A stretch of DNA of 62,500 bases from Leishmania infantum JPCM5. Its lineage: Eukaryota > Euglenozoa > Kinetoplastea > Trypanosomatida > Trypanosomatidae. The notes beneath the pieces are model-generated. The model ran no database searches. It was not told where the DNA came from and saw only the letters and a program-made list of their open reading frames with translations. The DNA lies in contig NC_009407.2 in NCBI RefSeq assembly GCF_000002875.2, forward strand, positions 7,501 to 70,000, given 5' to 3'. This document shows positions 10,559-20,096 of the stretch, in pieces (the stretch's first letter is position 1; the number at the start of each line of letters is the position of its first letter). The position numbers and the translations under genes were made by a program.

Positions 10559-11449
10559 ATGTCTCGTATGAGCGTCCCGCCGAAGGCCGGGCAGCGCCCC
10601 GGCATTGCTGTTGAGAAGGCGACCAATCCAAAGGTATTTTTCGATATCAGCATTGACAACAAGGCAGCCGGGCGCATGGTCATGGAGCTGTACGCCGACA
10701 CAGTTCCCAAGACGGTCGAGAATTTCCGGGCTCTCTGCACGGGGGAGAAAGGCAAGGGCCGCAGCGGCAAGCCCCTGCATTATAAGAACAGCGTGTTTCA
10801 CCGCGTCATCCCGAACTTCATGATCCAAGGCGGCGACTTTACCCGGGGAAACGGCACAGGCGGCGAGTCTATCTATGGCACCACCTTCCGGGATGAGTCG
10901 TTTTCTGGGAAAGCCGGCCGGCACACTGGGCTGGGGTGTCTGTCCATGGCCAACGCAGGTCCCAATACGAACGGGTCACAGTTTTTCATTTGCACTGCTG
11001 CAACCCCGTGGCTCGACGGCAAGCACGTTGTCTTTGGCCGTGTCATCGATGGTCTTGACGTTGTGAAGAAAGTTGAGCGACTGGGATCGTCTTCCGGGAA
11101 GCCGCGCAGTCGCATCGTGGTGTCTGACTGCGGTGAGTTGGCGGCTGATAAATCTAAGGAACAGCGGCAACACCAGCGGCAACATCAGCCAGCGAAGGCA
11201 TCTGCGGACATGAAGCATGCCGCGGACAAGAAGGCCGTTGCGGAGAAGAAGTTGATAGTGTCTTCTCCAGCAGCCGAGGGGCAGAGGGCTCTCTCTGCAA
11301 AGAAAGAGGCACCACCTCAGGTGGCCGCACCAAGTGAGACGAAGAAGCGCATGCGCGAGGTGGACGAGGACGAGGCGCGAATGACTCGACTTCGTGAGAA
11401 AAAGGCAAAATTGGCCGCCCTGCGCTCCAGCGCTGTGGGGAACGAATAA
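10559..11449 (+). CDS. CYP11: Cyclophilin-type peptidyl-prolyl isomerase with charged C-terminal tail (CYP11-like)
   Basis: The product is 296 aa. A complete cyclophilin domain spans about residues 20-195 with the active-site signatures [24 protein letters not shown] and [10 protein letters not shown], including the Arg, Gln, Phe, Trp and His used for catalysis and cyclosporin binding. A ~100-residue Lys/Gln/Ala-rich tail follows, ending in [21 protein letters not shown], which looks nuclear-targeting or RNA-binding. Position next to the peroxiredoxin gene fits Leishmania CYP11. A second ATG four codons in (MSRMSVPP) is an alternative start. Confidence 0.9.
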   Translation: MSRMSVPPKAGQRPGIAVEKATNPKVFFDISIDNKAAGRMVMELYADTVPKTVENFRALCTGEKGKGRSGKPLHYKNSVFHRVIPNFMIQGGDFTRGNGTGGESIYGTTFRDESFSGKAGRHTGLGCLSMANAGPNTNGSQFFICTAATPWLDGKHVVFGRVIDGLDVVKKVERLGSSSGKPRSRIVVSDCGELAADKSKEQRQHQRQHQPAKASADMKHAADKKAVAEKKLIVSSPAAEGQRALSAKKEAPPQVAAPSETKKRMREVDEDEARMTRLREKKAKLAALRSSAVGNE

Positions 11450-12023
11450 CTGCGAGCTTTAGCGACTGACCTGATTAACTATCTTCTAGGTGATTCTTGT
11501 GTAGCGTCTCCCTTCGAAGTTTTAATGAAAGAGCAGAGATCCGGTTAATAGGAGCCGCGCCTCGATAAAAGATAACGAAAAAAGAATCCATCAAGCGCCG
11601 GAGCGCCTTCCTTGTGGGGTGTTGAATGAATTAACGGTAAAGTGGCGGCACGCTGGGCCGAGGATCTAGCGGGCGACGCTCGGATGACAGTTGCTGGGCT
11701 TCTACCACGTGATGCCAGAGACGTGGCACCATTGCACCGGTGACAAACGGAGGGTGCCAGCTCGCACTCTGAGGCTGGCGGTGACGTACCCGCCATCTAC
11801 CTCTTTTAGCATCCTTTCGTTGTTCTCCTTCCTTTATTTCTACTTTTGCCTTTTTTTCTCGGCTCACCGCACATTGCACAAATATGGTCTTGTTTGTGCT
11901 CTTTTTCTTTTCACTTGGTGCGCCGTGTGACTTTCTTGGGAACGTGCACCGCAACTGCGTTGTTTCGGATCAGAAAACCTTGCAGGTACATCCTTCAGTT
12001 GCTGCCGCGATCACTCCGAGAAT
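11450..12023. other. Intergenic region
   Basis: No supported gene. Pyrimidine-rich sequence at about 11800-11870 is a likely splice signal for the next gene. Confidence 0.6.
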
Positions 12024-12545
12024 ATGCTGCGTTGTGTGTCGAGAAGGCTGTGGTATCAGTTCAAGGACCTCAAAAGTAAGGTCGTCCTCGAAAAGCTCCG
12101 AAACTCAAAGCTGCAGGAAGGTGTCCACCCTTCTGACATTGATATGGAGGAGCTGGCAAGGGAAAGCGGCATTGCGCCGTCGAGTAGTGTCAGTGTGCAG
12201 GACTTTATGCACGAGAAAGAGGCCGTGCTGGAGATGCTGCAGGATCAGCGACTGCGCCGCATAGCACGGCGCGAAGCGTTTCTGGAGTGGCAAGCTGGGC
12301 AGCGCGAAAAAGGCGCCGCTCACCGTCTTGTTCGCCAATCGCGCAAAGCAGAAAAGTACAAGCGCCGCCACTACCATGCCACAAGTGGGCGAATGCTGCC
12401 GATATCTCTTTCTCCGGATGAAGCACCGCCAGGTCGCCGCATGCCAGTGTCAATGCCAAAGGTGTGCGTATCGTCTACCGAGTTTCTACGAGGAGGCCCG
12501 GCAGAAGATCGGCACGCCATACACCTCTCTTTGGCGAAGAAGTGA
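12024..12545 (+). CDS. Hypothetical basic protein, 173 aa, possibly mitochondrial
   Basis: Unrecognised. The N-terminus MLRCVSRRLWYQFKDLKSK is basic and amphipathic, resembling a mitochondrial presequence. The body is helical and charged, with a strongly basic segment (RLVRQSRKAEKYKRRHYH, about residues 101-118). Size, charge and the presequence would suit a mitochondrial ribosomal or RNA-binding protein, but that is inference from composition only. The start is the ATG at 12024. Confidence 0.65.
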   Translation: MLRCVSRRLWYQFKDLKSKVVLEKLRNSKLQEGVHPSDIDMEELARESGIAPSSSVSVQDFMHEKEAVLEMLQDQRLRRIARREAFLEWQAGQREKGAAHRLVRQSRKAEKYKRRHYHATSGRMLPISLSPDEAPPGRRMPVSMPKVCVSSTEFLRGGPAEDRHAIHLSLAKK

Positions 12546-13051
12546 ATGCCGTCATCAGTACGTGTGCCGCTCTCCTTTCTGCAATATGTCCTTACACAAA
12601 ATGTACTGTTCTAAAAGAAAAAAGGAGCAAGGATTGAAAGACTCCCTCTCATCTCTGCTTGCCGCTTTTTTTTTGAGGGCGGTGAGGGCCACCATTCCTT
12701 GCCGCACGACAAGGGACAGCATTTGTACAGATGTACAGGGAAGGGAAGGATCATGACTGCGAACGCAGCGGAAAGGAATGGGAAGGGGGATGCGAGGTGC
12801 GTTTTCCTGCTTCCTCTATGCTGTTCTGCTTTGTCTATGTGCGTCTCGTTTGCGTCTCTGTGACGGCAGAAGCCGCAGGAAGAGCTGCTCTCTTAGCGAT
12901 TCTTTCGCTGGGCGCCTACTTGCACACGACTCTCGCTGCTTTTCATCCTTCTCTCATGTCGTCCTCTGCACGGCGCGCACACGTGAGTGCCGATGGACCT
13001 CTTTGCCCAGGGCAACACACCGTGCGATGCCCCTAGCCAAAAGAGCGTGCC
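12546..13051. other. Intergenic region
   Basis: No supported gene; short broken frames and a pyrimidine-rich patch around 12890-12970 that may serve splicing of the arginase-like mRNA. Confidence 0.55.
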
Positions 13052-14050
13052 ATGTTCACCAAGTTCCTCTCACGCGTGAAGGCCTTGCCGCCGAGATCGG
13101 GGGACTGGGCTAACAAGTTGGGACCTGTTGCTCTCATGGGCTGCTCGGGCGGAGCACACATGAGTTCGACGAAGCTTCTGAATCATTTCTACACGTCCCC
13201 GCGAGACTGCGACATGTATGCGGAGTTGACCTTCCATGAGCCCGGCCCTGTGGAATGTCCACCAGAGACAGTCATTTTTTTCCCTGTGATCCAGTGTGGT
13301 GAAATGCTGGATGACAAGGGTGAGCCTAGCGAGGCCAGCAAGGATGACTGGTATCTGGCGATGACAGAGGCCACGACAGAGTTGCTGGAGAAGGGCTACG
13401 TCCCGGTGAGCGTCGGCGGTGATGGCTCCGCGACGCTAGCTATGGTTGAGGCGTACAAGCGGCTCTTCCGGTCAAGCGAGGTGGTGCTGATTCACTGCTC
13501 TGCCAGACCATCGCTGGAGAAGGCGGAACAGCCGATTCGTGTATTGCTGGAGAAGGGCCTGTTGAAGGGTGTTGTCGAGATCGGTAATCGCTGTGTCTCG
13601 TCCGGTGACCGCAAGATCCGCAAGCAGCACAAGGTGATGTACATGGATATGCAAGCCATATATGCAAAGGGTCTATTTTGCATTCGCGACATCCGCAATG
13701 ACTATCCAGTCTTTTTGAGCATTGACGCTGATGTATTAGATCCCGCTTTTGCACCGGCCGTGGAGTCGCCCGTGCCAGGAGGTCTCTCTACGCGCGACCT
13801 GTTGCACATCATGACCGGCATTCGAGGGCCCAAGGTGGCTGGTATCGACATCCATGGGTACCACCCTAGTCTGGATATGTGCCGTAGCGATGGCGTTGGC
13901 CTGACCCAGATGGCGTTGACGAAGGTGTTGAAGGAGTCGATTGTCAAGGCGTACACCATCTCCACACAGACTGCGGAGGAGGGTCTTGAGAGGGTGCGCC
14001 TGATGCAGCGACAAGGCACGCTGTCTGACAACCCATATCCTGATCACTGA
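13052..14050 (+). CDS. Arginase/agmatinase-fold protein with degraded metal site
   Basis: The 332-aa ureohydrolase-fold protein starts MFTKFLSRVKALP. The third metal motif is intact: SIDADVLDPAFAP at residues 223-235. The first motif reads GGDGSA (122-127) where active enzymes have GGDHS, so the histidine ligand is gone. The second reads IHCSARPS (147-154) where DAHxD is expected, so both acidic/His ligands are lost. It therefore should not hold the normal binuclear Mn cluster or hydrolyse arginine or agmatine by the usual route. This matches, from memory, the T. brucei arginase-like protein (TbARG) shown to lack metal. The true Leishmania arginase gene lies elsewhere. The cellular role is unknown; a ligand-binding or pseudoenzyme role is inference. 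Confidence 0.9.
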   Translation: MFTKFLSRVKALPPRSGDWANKLGPVALMGCSGGAHMSSTKLLNHFYTSPRDCDMYAELTFHEPGPVECPPETVIFFPVIQCGEMLDDKGEPSEASKDDWYLAMTEATTELLEKGYVPVSVGGDGSATLAMVEAYKRLFRSSEVVLIHCSARPSLEKAEQPIRVLLEKGLLKGVVEIGNRCVSSGDRKIRKQHKVMYMDMQAIYAKGLFCIRDIRNDYPVFLSIDADVLDPAFAPAVESPVPGGLSTRDLLHIMTGIRGPKVAGIDIHGYHPSLDMCRSDGVGLTQMALTKVLKESIVKAYTISTQTAEEGLERVRLMQRQGTLSDNPYPDH

Positions 14051-14621
14051 TGTGCCGCGTTCCTGCTGTACGTGCCACCCTGTAAATACTTTTGCGTTGT
14101 AGGCTCTTATGGATTTTTTGTGGTATCCAAAGAAAGCGTGCCCGGTTCTTGCCTTTTTTTGTTGATTGAGGCAGCGCAGTGCATCGCTGCACCGCTGAAA
14201 CTGGTCCACCTCTGTGGTACCGCCGCTGCTTCACGTGGTGCCGGCTCTTTGTTGTTTATGTGAGCAGCGGAGGGCCAGGCCAGGAGGTGATGATGGCAAA
14301 CACGGCATCCGTTTGATGGCGTGCATGTTCACATGAGATCGCTGCGAATAGGCGGCGTATCTGCATGAGAGGTTTTGTTTTTGCTGCGCAGCTCCACATA
14401 CACCATGATATTTTCTCCTCTTTTCGCTTTTATCTCGTTTCGCAACTGCCTGCCGGGTCCTGCTTCGCGGTGCCCGTCACTCTCTGATACATCGGTATAG
14501 AGAAAGCATTTTTTTATCTTTGCTCGATATCCACAACGCTTAGTCGGGTTCAGTCGCAAGAACTGAAGCGTGCACACACACACACACACAGACACAACAA
14601 TAACACATTCACAAAGGCGCG
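14051..14621. other. Intergenic region with (CA)9
   Basis: No supported gene. A (CA)9 tract occupies 14573-14590, 30 bases before the next ATG. Confidence 0.6.
14573..14590 (+). repeat. (CA)9 microsatellite
   Basis: CA tract in the leader region of the coiled-coil gene. Confidence 0.9.
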
Positions 14622-15881
14622 ATGTCAGACGGAGCGATAGTCCCGCGCGAAGACTCGCCGCAGTCGATCTCTGAGGAGCTGGAGCGTCGTCGAAGCGAAG
14701 CTCGAAACTTGGAACTGCGGGTCTCGCGAAAGGAAGCGGAGCTCCAGCGCGCCAAGGAGGAGCAGGAGCTGTTGAAGGAGATGCGCACAATGAACGAGAT
14801 GATCATTCGAAAGAAGGAAAGGCAGCTCAGCGAGGGAGTGGCAAGTGGCGTGAAAATTTCTCCCGAGTCGCTAGCGGAGCTGAATGCGCTGGGGGATGCG
14901 CTGAGGTTGGAGAACCGCAAGACGGTGGAGCTCCAGAGCGAGGCTGACGTCACTTCGCATCAGATGGAGGAGGTGGAACGCTCGCTGGAGAACACCGAGA
15001 AACAGCTTCTGGAGGCAAAGCGCTCCACTGGGTGGGATGTCGACCGCAATTCTGCACGCACGGAAACCGCCATGGAGAGTGAGTTCAAGGAAAAGAAGAG
15101 GCAGCTTTCCTCCCTGGCCTCAGAACAGCGTACTATCTCGGAGTTGTCTGAGCGACTGAAGCAACAGGCTGAGGAGCTTCAGGCCAAGGTTGACGCTGCC
15201 GAGGATATGGACGAGCGCTTCGCAGAGGCTGAGGAGGAGCTGCGTCAGGCAAACATGCGCTATAGGGAGTTGATAGAGGAAGTCAAGAGTAACGAGCGCA
15301 TTCAAAAGAAAACAGAGCGCGTGCTGACGGTGGCAAACACGCAGAACAAGTACAAGTGCATCCGGCAACTGGAGGGGGAAAAGAGGGTGTTGCACAATAA
15401 CCTCTCCAAGCTGCGCGAGACCAACGTGAGCAACTCCAGGTCCATCCTTTCTCTCGAGGTCCGCTTGCGACAGCTGGAGACCCGGCTGGAGGCCGTCAAC
15501 GGATTTCTTCGTGAGGTCTTCGCCGAGGTGGAGGATGACGAGCCCATGGAAGATGTGCCAGAGGGTGCAGTGGAGGTGCCGCTGGCCCAGTTCGAGGAAC
15601 TGAGTGCGGCACTCGAGCTTTCCCGCGAGACAGTGGCGCAACGCGACGATCAGCTAGATGAGCATGACTGCAAGATCGAGCAAATGGAACGGAAGGTTGT
15701 GATCTTGCAGAACGCCATCGCGTCCCGCGAGGTCTCCGCACAAGTGCAGGCCCGTGGAAGGGACAGGCAACAGCGCAGCATGTACGCGAGCCACTCACGG
15801 CGGCGGTCGCAGCTGCGGACGGAGCGCGATCAGCTCGCTGTGGAAAACACGGTGCTGCGGAATCGACTTGAGTTGTTGTAG
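14622..15881 (+). CDS. Coiled-coil protein, 419 aa
   Basis: Unrecognised by family. From about residue 15 to the C-terminus it is almost continuous heptad-repeat coiled coil rich in Glu, Arg, Leu and Gln (for example ELERRRSEARNLELRVSRKEAELQRAKEE). An acidic break lies around EVEDDEPMEDVPEGAVEVP (about residues 305-325), and the last 60 residues are basic (RGRDRQQRSMYASHSRRRSQLRTERD). No signal or membrane segment is seen. Cytoskeletal or flagellar proteins of trypanosomatids often look like this, but function cannot be assigned. The start is the first ATG after the CA-rich leader. Confidence 0.75.
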   Translation: MSDGAIVPREDSPQSISEELERRRSEARNLELRVSRKEAELQRAKEEQELLKEMRTMNEMIIRKKERQLSEGVASGVKISPESLAELNALGDALRLENRKTVELQSEADVTSHQMEEVERSLENTEKQLLEAKRSTGWDVDRNSARTETAMESEFKEKKRQLSSLASEQRTISELSERLKQQAEELQAKVDAAEDMDERFAEAEEELRQANMRYRELIEEVKSNERIQKKTERVLTVANTQNKYKCIRQLEGEKRVLHNNLSKLRETNVSNSRSILSLEVRLRQLETRLEAVNGFLREVFAEVEDDEPMEDVPEGAVEVPLAQFEELSAALELSRETVAQRDDQLDEHDCKIEQMERKVVILQNAIASREVSAQVQARGRDRQQRSMYASHSRRRSQLRTERDQLAVENTVLRNRLELL

Positions 15882-17365
15882 CGGCACAGCGGTCATGGGA
15901 GCGCACCTTTGCTCTCTCACTTTCGTTGTTATGTAATTTCTCGTCCTTCGTGGTGGTCAGTGGTGACGCTGACTGTACTTTTTTTTCTCTTTTATGCATT
16001 GACTTCCATGTACGTCCTCGGCATGGCACCCTCACAGTGCGTGCTGCAACTGGAATCGTACACACAGTGGTGGGTGGGGGGGGGGGGGGCGGAGAAGGCG
16101 AGTAACTGGGGCGAGCGCCGCGGCAAGGCGGCGGCGAGGCTGAAGTGGGGGACGGACTGAGGGCAGCGGTGGCTCAAGTGAATGACATGAACGACGCAGG
16201 AGCGAGTGTGCCTGTTTGTTGGCCTCTTTTTCCTCCTCTATCGAGCACACCCCGCTTTCCCCCCACATCTCCAGTGCTTAGTGTGGTTTCGTCGCATATC
16301 GAGAGAGTCGTTGCCCCCCCCCCCATACGTATTCCATTGCTGAGTTTAGTTCCAACTTAGAAGATGGAGGATGGGAATGAGGAGGGAGGAAGCGCTTGTT
16401 TTGAACCGGTAGTGGGAATGGCAGCTTTTTCCCCATTATTTTTCGGTAGGTAGCTGTGATACCCTGACGTGCAGCAGTGTGCATTACACCACCTCCTTTC
16501 CTGATCGAGGAACCAGCTGGGAGTGGGCTCCATAGTTTGCAAGCGTGAGAAGGGAGCGGAATGCAAGTGTGCAGTGGCTCTCGCATTGCCTCCCCGTCCA
16601 TGCGAGTTCGAGTGCGATACGGACGCGCATATGTGTGGCCCTTGAAGTACCTCGACCCTCTTTCTGCATCGATGTCCATCTATCATGTGTGCCGTCGTCA
16701 TCTTCACTTCCCTCGACGATGCCAGCTGCACGGCGCAAGTGTTTGTATTGATGTGCGTATGTTACATGGACGCCACGTTTTCTTTCTCGCCTCTTCTTTG
16801 TTTTTTCTTGTCTTCATCTTTTCGCTGTGTTCTCTCGTGCTTCTGGCGGGGTGGGGCTGGAGCGGAGAAGAAAGACGGATGGGACACCACGTAAAAGACG
16901 GCGAAGAGGCAGCGCAGCGTGCGAAAGTCAACAGCCCCTCTGCTGCCTTGTCTTCTCTGCCCTTTTATATCTCACGTTTAGCGCAAAGTTCGCTGTAGTC
17001 TTTCCGATGACACTAAAGCACTCCGCAACGTTTTCCCCGGCTACTTGTGTTTCTCTCTCTTTCGCGCGCTCTCCGTGTGAGTGCACGCGCGCGGCGAGAG
17101 ACTATGTGGGCCGCCGGCGTCAGTGGTGGCTGTTACTGCCGCTTGATCGTGTACGAAGGACTCAAATCTAGGCCGTGGATGACGAGCGGATTCTGTTCGT
17201 ACAGAGGGACTTTCACCGTAAGCCTCAGCGTGTTCCTTCATAGGTGCAGCACGTCTCTCATGCAAGGATCTCTGCACGCATTCATCTCCTTTTCCGTCTC
17301 TCTTTTTGGTTTCTCGCAACGGGGCACATGCGAGTCGTTGCTCCATGGTGCAGCTCGAATATATC
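15882..17365. other. Intergenic region, 1.5 kb, with long G and C runs
   Basis: No supported gene. It contains a G14 run at 16076-16089 and a C-run at about 16314-16323, which could pair in the transcript. Many short frames occur on both strands but none has protein-like composition. Confidence 0.55.
16076..16089 (+). repeat. G14 homopolymer
   Basis: Fourteen consecutive G in the spacer after the coiled-coil gene; a C-run about 230 bases downstream could pair with it in RNA. Confidence 0.9.
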
Positions 17366-17392
17366 ACCTCCACTATTTTTTCCCTGCTGCAG
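17366..17392 (+). promoter_or_regulatory. Predicted trans-splice acceptor of the OB-fold/RGG gene
   Basis: The pyrimidine tract around 17375-17390 ends in the AG at 17391-17392. No ATG lies between it and the start at 17432, so this acceptor fixes the start codon. Confidence 0.6.
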
Positions 17393-17431
17393 GTTGCCAC
17401 GTATCGTGTGACCACCTTTAGTCACGGCACA

Positions 17432-18472
17432 ATGACAGCACTCGCCGATGAAGTGAGGGAAAAGTACTCGCTGTCGCTGTCGTCTGACTACATCGAACGG
17501 TGCGTGCAGGCGAAGGCGTCGATAACCTCCCTGGAACTGTACCAGAAATCGCTTTGGGAGAATTTGCGCGACATCTGCGGCACGAGCCTGCTGCCCTATG
17601 GCATCGGTGCCCAGGTTTCTGCTACCCTTCCCAATGCTGTTGTCATGCAAATCAACGCATCACGAGACGCGACGCAGCCGTTGCGGCCCTGCGCGGACGT
17701 CTCTGATGACGAAGCCATTCTCAACGCGGCCTTTCAGCGGAACTCCAGCAAACGACTGCTGAGGTTGCAGCTGACTGACGGAAATGTCGAGATCCCAGCA
17801 CTGGAACTCTCTACCTTGCGTGTGTTTCAGGGAATCCCAACCCCCGGTGAGAAGGTGCTCATTCACAAGGACGCCGAGGTGCGCAACGGCTGCATCATCT
17901 TGTCCGAAAGCAACGTCTCCCTGCTCGGTGGTGAGGTGCATCAGTTGAAGCAGGACTTCCTCGCTCACCGTCGCCGACTAGAGGTTGGCTACCAGACGAG
18001 CAACGGCCTCGATGGGGCGCCTCGTTTTGCTCCGCTGGAGGTGGGGCACCACTATCGCAGTAGTGTGGCGCACAGCGGTGCCCCGGCTGACATAGAGTAT
18101 CAAGGTGGAGCTTCACCGTACCACGCGAACGAGCGCAGCGGTATTCGCGGCAACTATTCTCACAACGGCTGCGGTGGCGGCCGCGCCCAGCAAGTAGGCG
18201 GCAACTATGGGGAGCGTGGTAGTGCCGGCGAGCACGGCAGGGGGGGAGGCCGGAGAGGTCGGGGCGGCCGCGGTGTGGACGGTTCTTACGGCGGCGATGG
18301 TTGGCGAGGTCATGAAAGGGGCGGTGGCGGATATGGCAGGCGAGGTGGTGGTGGCGGCGCCGACTCCCGCGGCCGTGCCGGGGGTGCGTCTTATCACGTT
18401 GACACGGCGAACTTCCAACCGCTGGCGAAGTTTCCGGAGATTAACGAGGCGAATTTTCCGCGGCTGGTATGA
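17432..18472 (+). CDS. RMI1/TDRD3-like OB-fold protein with RGG-rich tail
   Basis: The protein is 346 aa. Residues about 1-60 are helical (MTALADEVREKYSLSLSSDY). Residues about 105-175 carry an OB-fold segment with the family pattern LQLTDGNVEIPALEL...GIPTPGEKVLIH...VRNGCIILSESNVSLLGGEV, as in RMI1 and TDRD3 (DUF1767/RMI1-N). The C-terminal third is Gly/Arg/Tyr-rich (GRGGGRRGRGGRG, RGGGGYGRRGGGG), followed by a short conserved-looking end (FQPLAKFPEINEANFPRLV). RMI1 and TDRD3 partner topoisomerase III; with an RGG tail this resembles the TDRD3 type that joins TOP3B to mRNA. Partner and role are inference; the OB-fold call rests on motif resemblance. Confidence 0.6.
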   Translation: MTALADEVREKYSLSLSSDYIERCVQAKASITSLELYQKSLWENLRDICGTSLLPYGIGAQVSATLPNAVVMQINASRDATQPLRPCADVSDDEAILNAAFQRNSSKRLLRLQLTDGNVEIPALELSTLRVFQGIPTPGEKVLIHKDAEVRNGCIILSESNVSLLGGEVHQLKQDFLAHRRRLEVGYQTSNGLDGAPRFAPLEVGHHYRSSVAHSGAPADIEYQGGASPYHANERSGIRGNYSHNGCGGGRAQQVGGNYGERGSAGEHGRGGGRRGRGGRGVDGSYGGDGWRGHERGGGGYGRRGGGGGADSRGRAGGASYHVDTANFQPLAKFPEINEANFPRLV

Positions 18473-19313
18473 GGCGGAGCGCGCCTTCTCGCCATGAAGG
18501 TACGTGCCGAGCGGGACGTAGGATGCTACTGCAGGACTGGCGAGTCTGCGCCGTATCTTTGGCTTGCGCTTAAATGCCGTTGCGGAGATGGACATTCGCA
18601 TCAACACAAACGCGGAAGTGCACACAAAAAGTGCAAACAGGAACACACGTACACATGCGCAGAAAAGTATGTGAGTGGCTGTGCGCTCACTCGGATCGGC
18701 GCGTAGCTGAACGAGGACTGTACTTTAGGGAGAGTGGCTGTGGCGGTGGGCAGCTCTTTTACATGACAGTGACGTTTCCCTCCGGGCTGCACAGCCTGGT
18801 GCGCGGTGACAACGCAAGGAACAGAGGAGCTTGTCTTCCCGCACACGTGTATCTGAAAATTGTAGAGGATTTATGACGCTTTCCATTTCGGTCGCAGCTA
18901 CATCTCCAAGTACTACCGCCACCTCCTCCATGGTGCATGTGAGGGCGATATGGTGCAACAAGCCCATTCGCCCCGCTCGTTTTCGCTTCCGCTGAGGGGA
19001 GCCCTCCTATCTCTGTTCTTTCACTCCGTTCTCATGTCGGGATCTCCACATCCATGACACCCGCAGTCGCAATTTGTGTTTAGTGTTTTCTCACTTGCGG
19101 GTGAGACAGTGGAAGAAAGGGGCGACATTGTCGCCCACACCCCTTTCCCCCTCTCCCTCCACACACAGACAAACACCCGGACACACATACTTCGTTCTTC
19201 AGTGCACACGCCTGTCGCGTCAACGCTGGAGTTCTCTCGGAGTCGCTTTATTCGCTTGGAATGCGCACCGGTGGTATTCAGGAAAAGCTCCACTGGTGCT
19301 AGGCTGCAGCGTG
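18473..19313. other. Intergenic region
   Basis: No supported gene. A C/T-rich tract at 19134-19163 followed by AG near 19167 is a probable splice signal for the methyltransferase gene; an ATG at 19260 opens a 13-codon upstream ORF. Confidence 0.55.
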
Positions 19314-20096
19314 ATGAGAACCGGAGGAGGCCAACGCAATGCGCTTGCTGGTGCTTGCAACGACCACAAGTACGCAAATGTGGAGGCGTTGCGGAAGCTA
19401 GTGCGGCTGGATTGCCGCTATGCATGGGTTGATGTGCCCTTTTCTACACCTTCGGGGCGCCACCAGATGCTTGTTCGCCAGCGCGGCGCCACCTGCGGTC
19501 CAAGTACACCAGAGAACGTGGACTTTGTAGCATTGTTGAACTCAGACAGCATACCGCAGTATATATGGCCGGCTGCCTATCCCATGTGCGAATGGGTCCA
19601 TTCCCACAGCGACATGTTTCAAGGCAAATGCGTGCTGGAACTTGGGTGTGGGGCTGGCGTTCTCGGGTTCACGGTCGCGCAGCATGCCAGACAGGTGGTG
19701 CTGACTGATTGTTCGCCCGTCTCCCTCGCCCTCGTGCTTGAGTCGGTGGCGCGAAACGGCTACCGCAATTGCAACGTGGCTGTCTTGCAGTGGGGAAGGG
19801 AAGATCAGCTGGCGCAGATAAAGCTGGAGTGCGGTGTGGACTCCTTTGACATTGTCATGGGTAGCGACGTCTTCTACTTCAGCAGCACTCTCAAAGCCGG
19901 GCTTGCAACGGCGCGCAGCGCTCTCATGCCACGGCACGACAACGATGCAGTGTTTCTTTGCGGCAGTGTCGCGCGCTCCGACCGAATGGAGGTCGATCTC
20001 GAGGAAATGCCACTCCAGGAAGGGTTTGTGCTTGCTGATTCAATCGTGGTGGATCCGTTTCGGCTCTACGTTTGGAAAGTTTCCTCCTCACAGTAG
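19314..20096 (+). CDS. Methyltransferase, family 16 type (METTL21/FAM86-like)
   Basis: The 260-aa product starts MRTGGGQRNALAG. It has the class I SAM-binding motif VLELGCGAGVLGF (about residues 105-117), the acidic residue of motif II in VVLTDCSP, and DIVMGSDVFYF, the D-x-V-x-x-S/A-D-V/C-x-Y motif typical of Methyltransf_16 protein-lysine methyltransferases. Upstream of motif I, IPQYIWPAAYPMCEWV corresponds to the family's G-x-x-x-W-x-A segment. The substrate is unknown; relatives methylate translation factors or chaperones on lysine. The open frame extends upstream to 19074 but runs through low-complexity leader. Confidence 0.8.
   Translation: MRTGGGQRNALAGACNDHKYANVEALRKLVRLDCRYAWVDVPFSTPSGRHQMLVRQRGATCGPSTPENVDFVALLNSDSIPQYIWPAAYPMCEWVHSHSDMFQGKCVLELGCGAGVLGFTVAQHARQVVLTDCSPVSLALVLESVARNGYRNCNVAVLQWGREDQLAQIKLECGVDSFDIVMGSDVFYFSSTLKAGLATARSALMPRHDNDAVFLCGSVARSDRMEVDLEEMPLQEGFVLADSIVVDPFRLYVWKVSSSQ

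Noticed and set aside
15496..16065. 189-aa minus-strand frame overlapping the coiled-coil gene
   Set aside because: It is a shadow of the coiled-coil coding sequence, Arg/Pro/Ala-rich as expected of antisense to G/C-rich codons.
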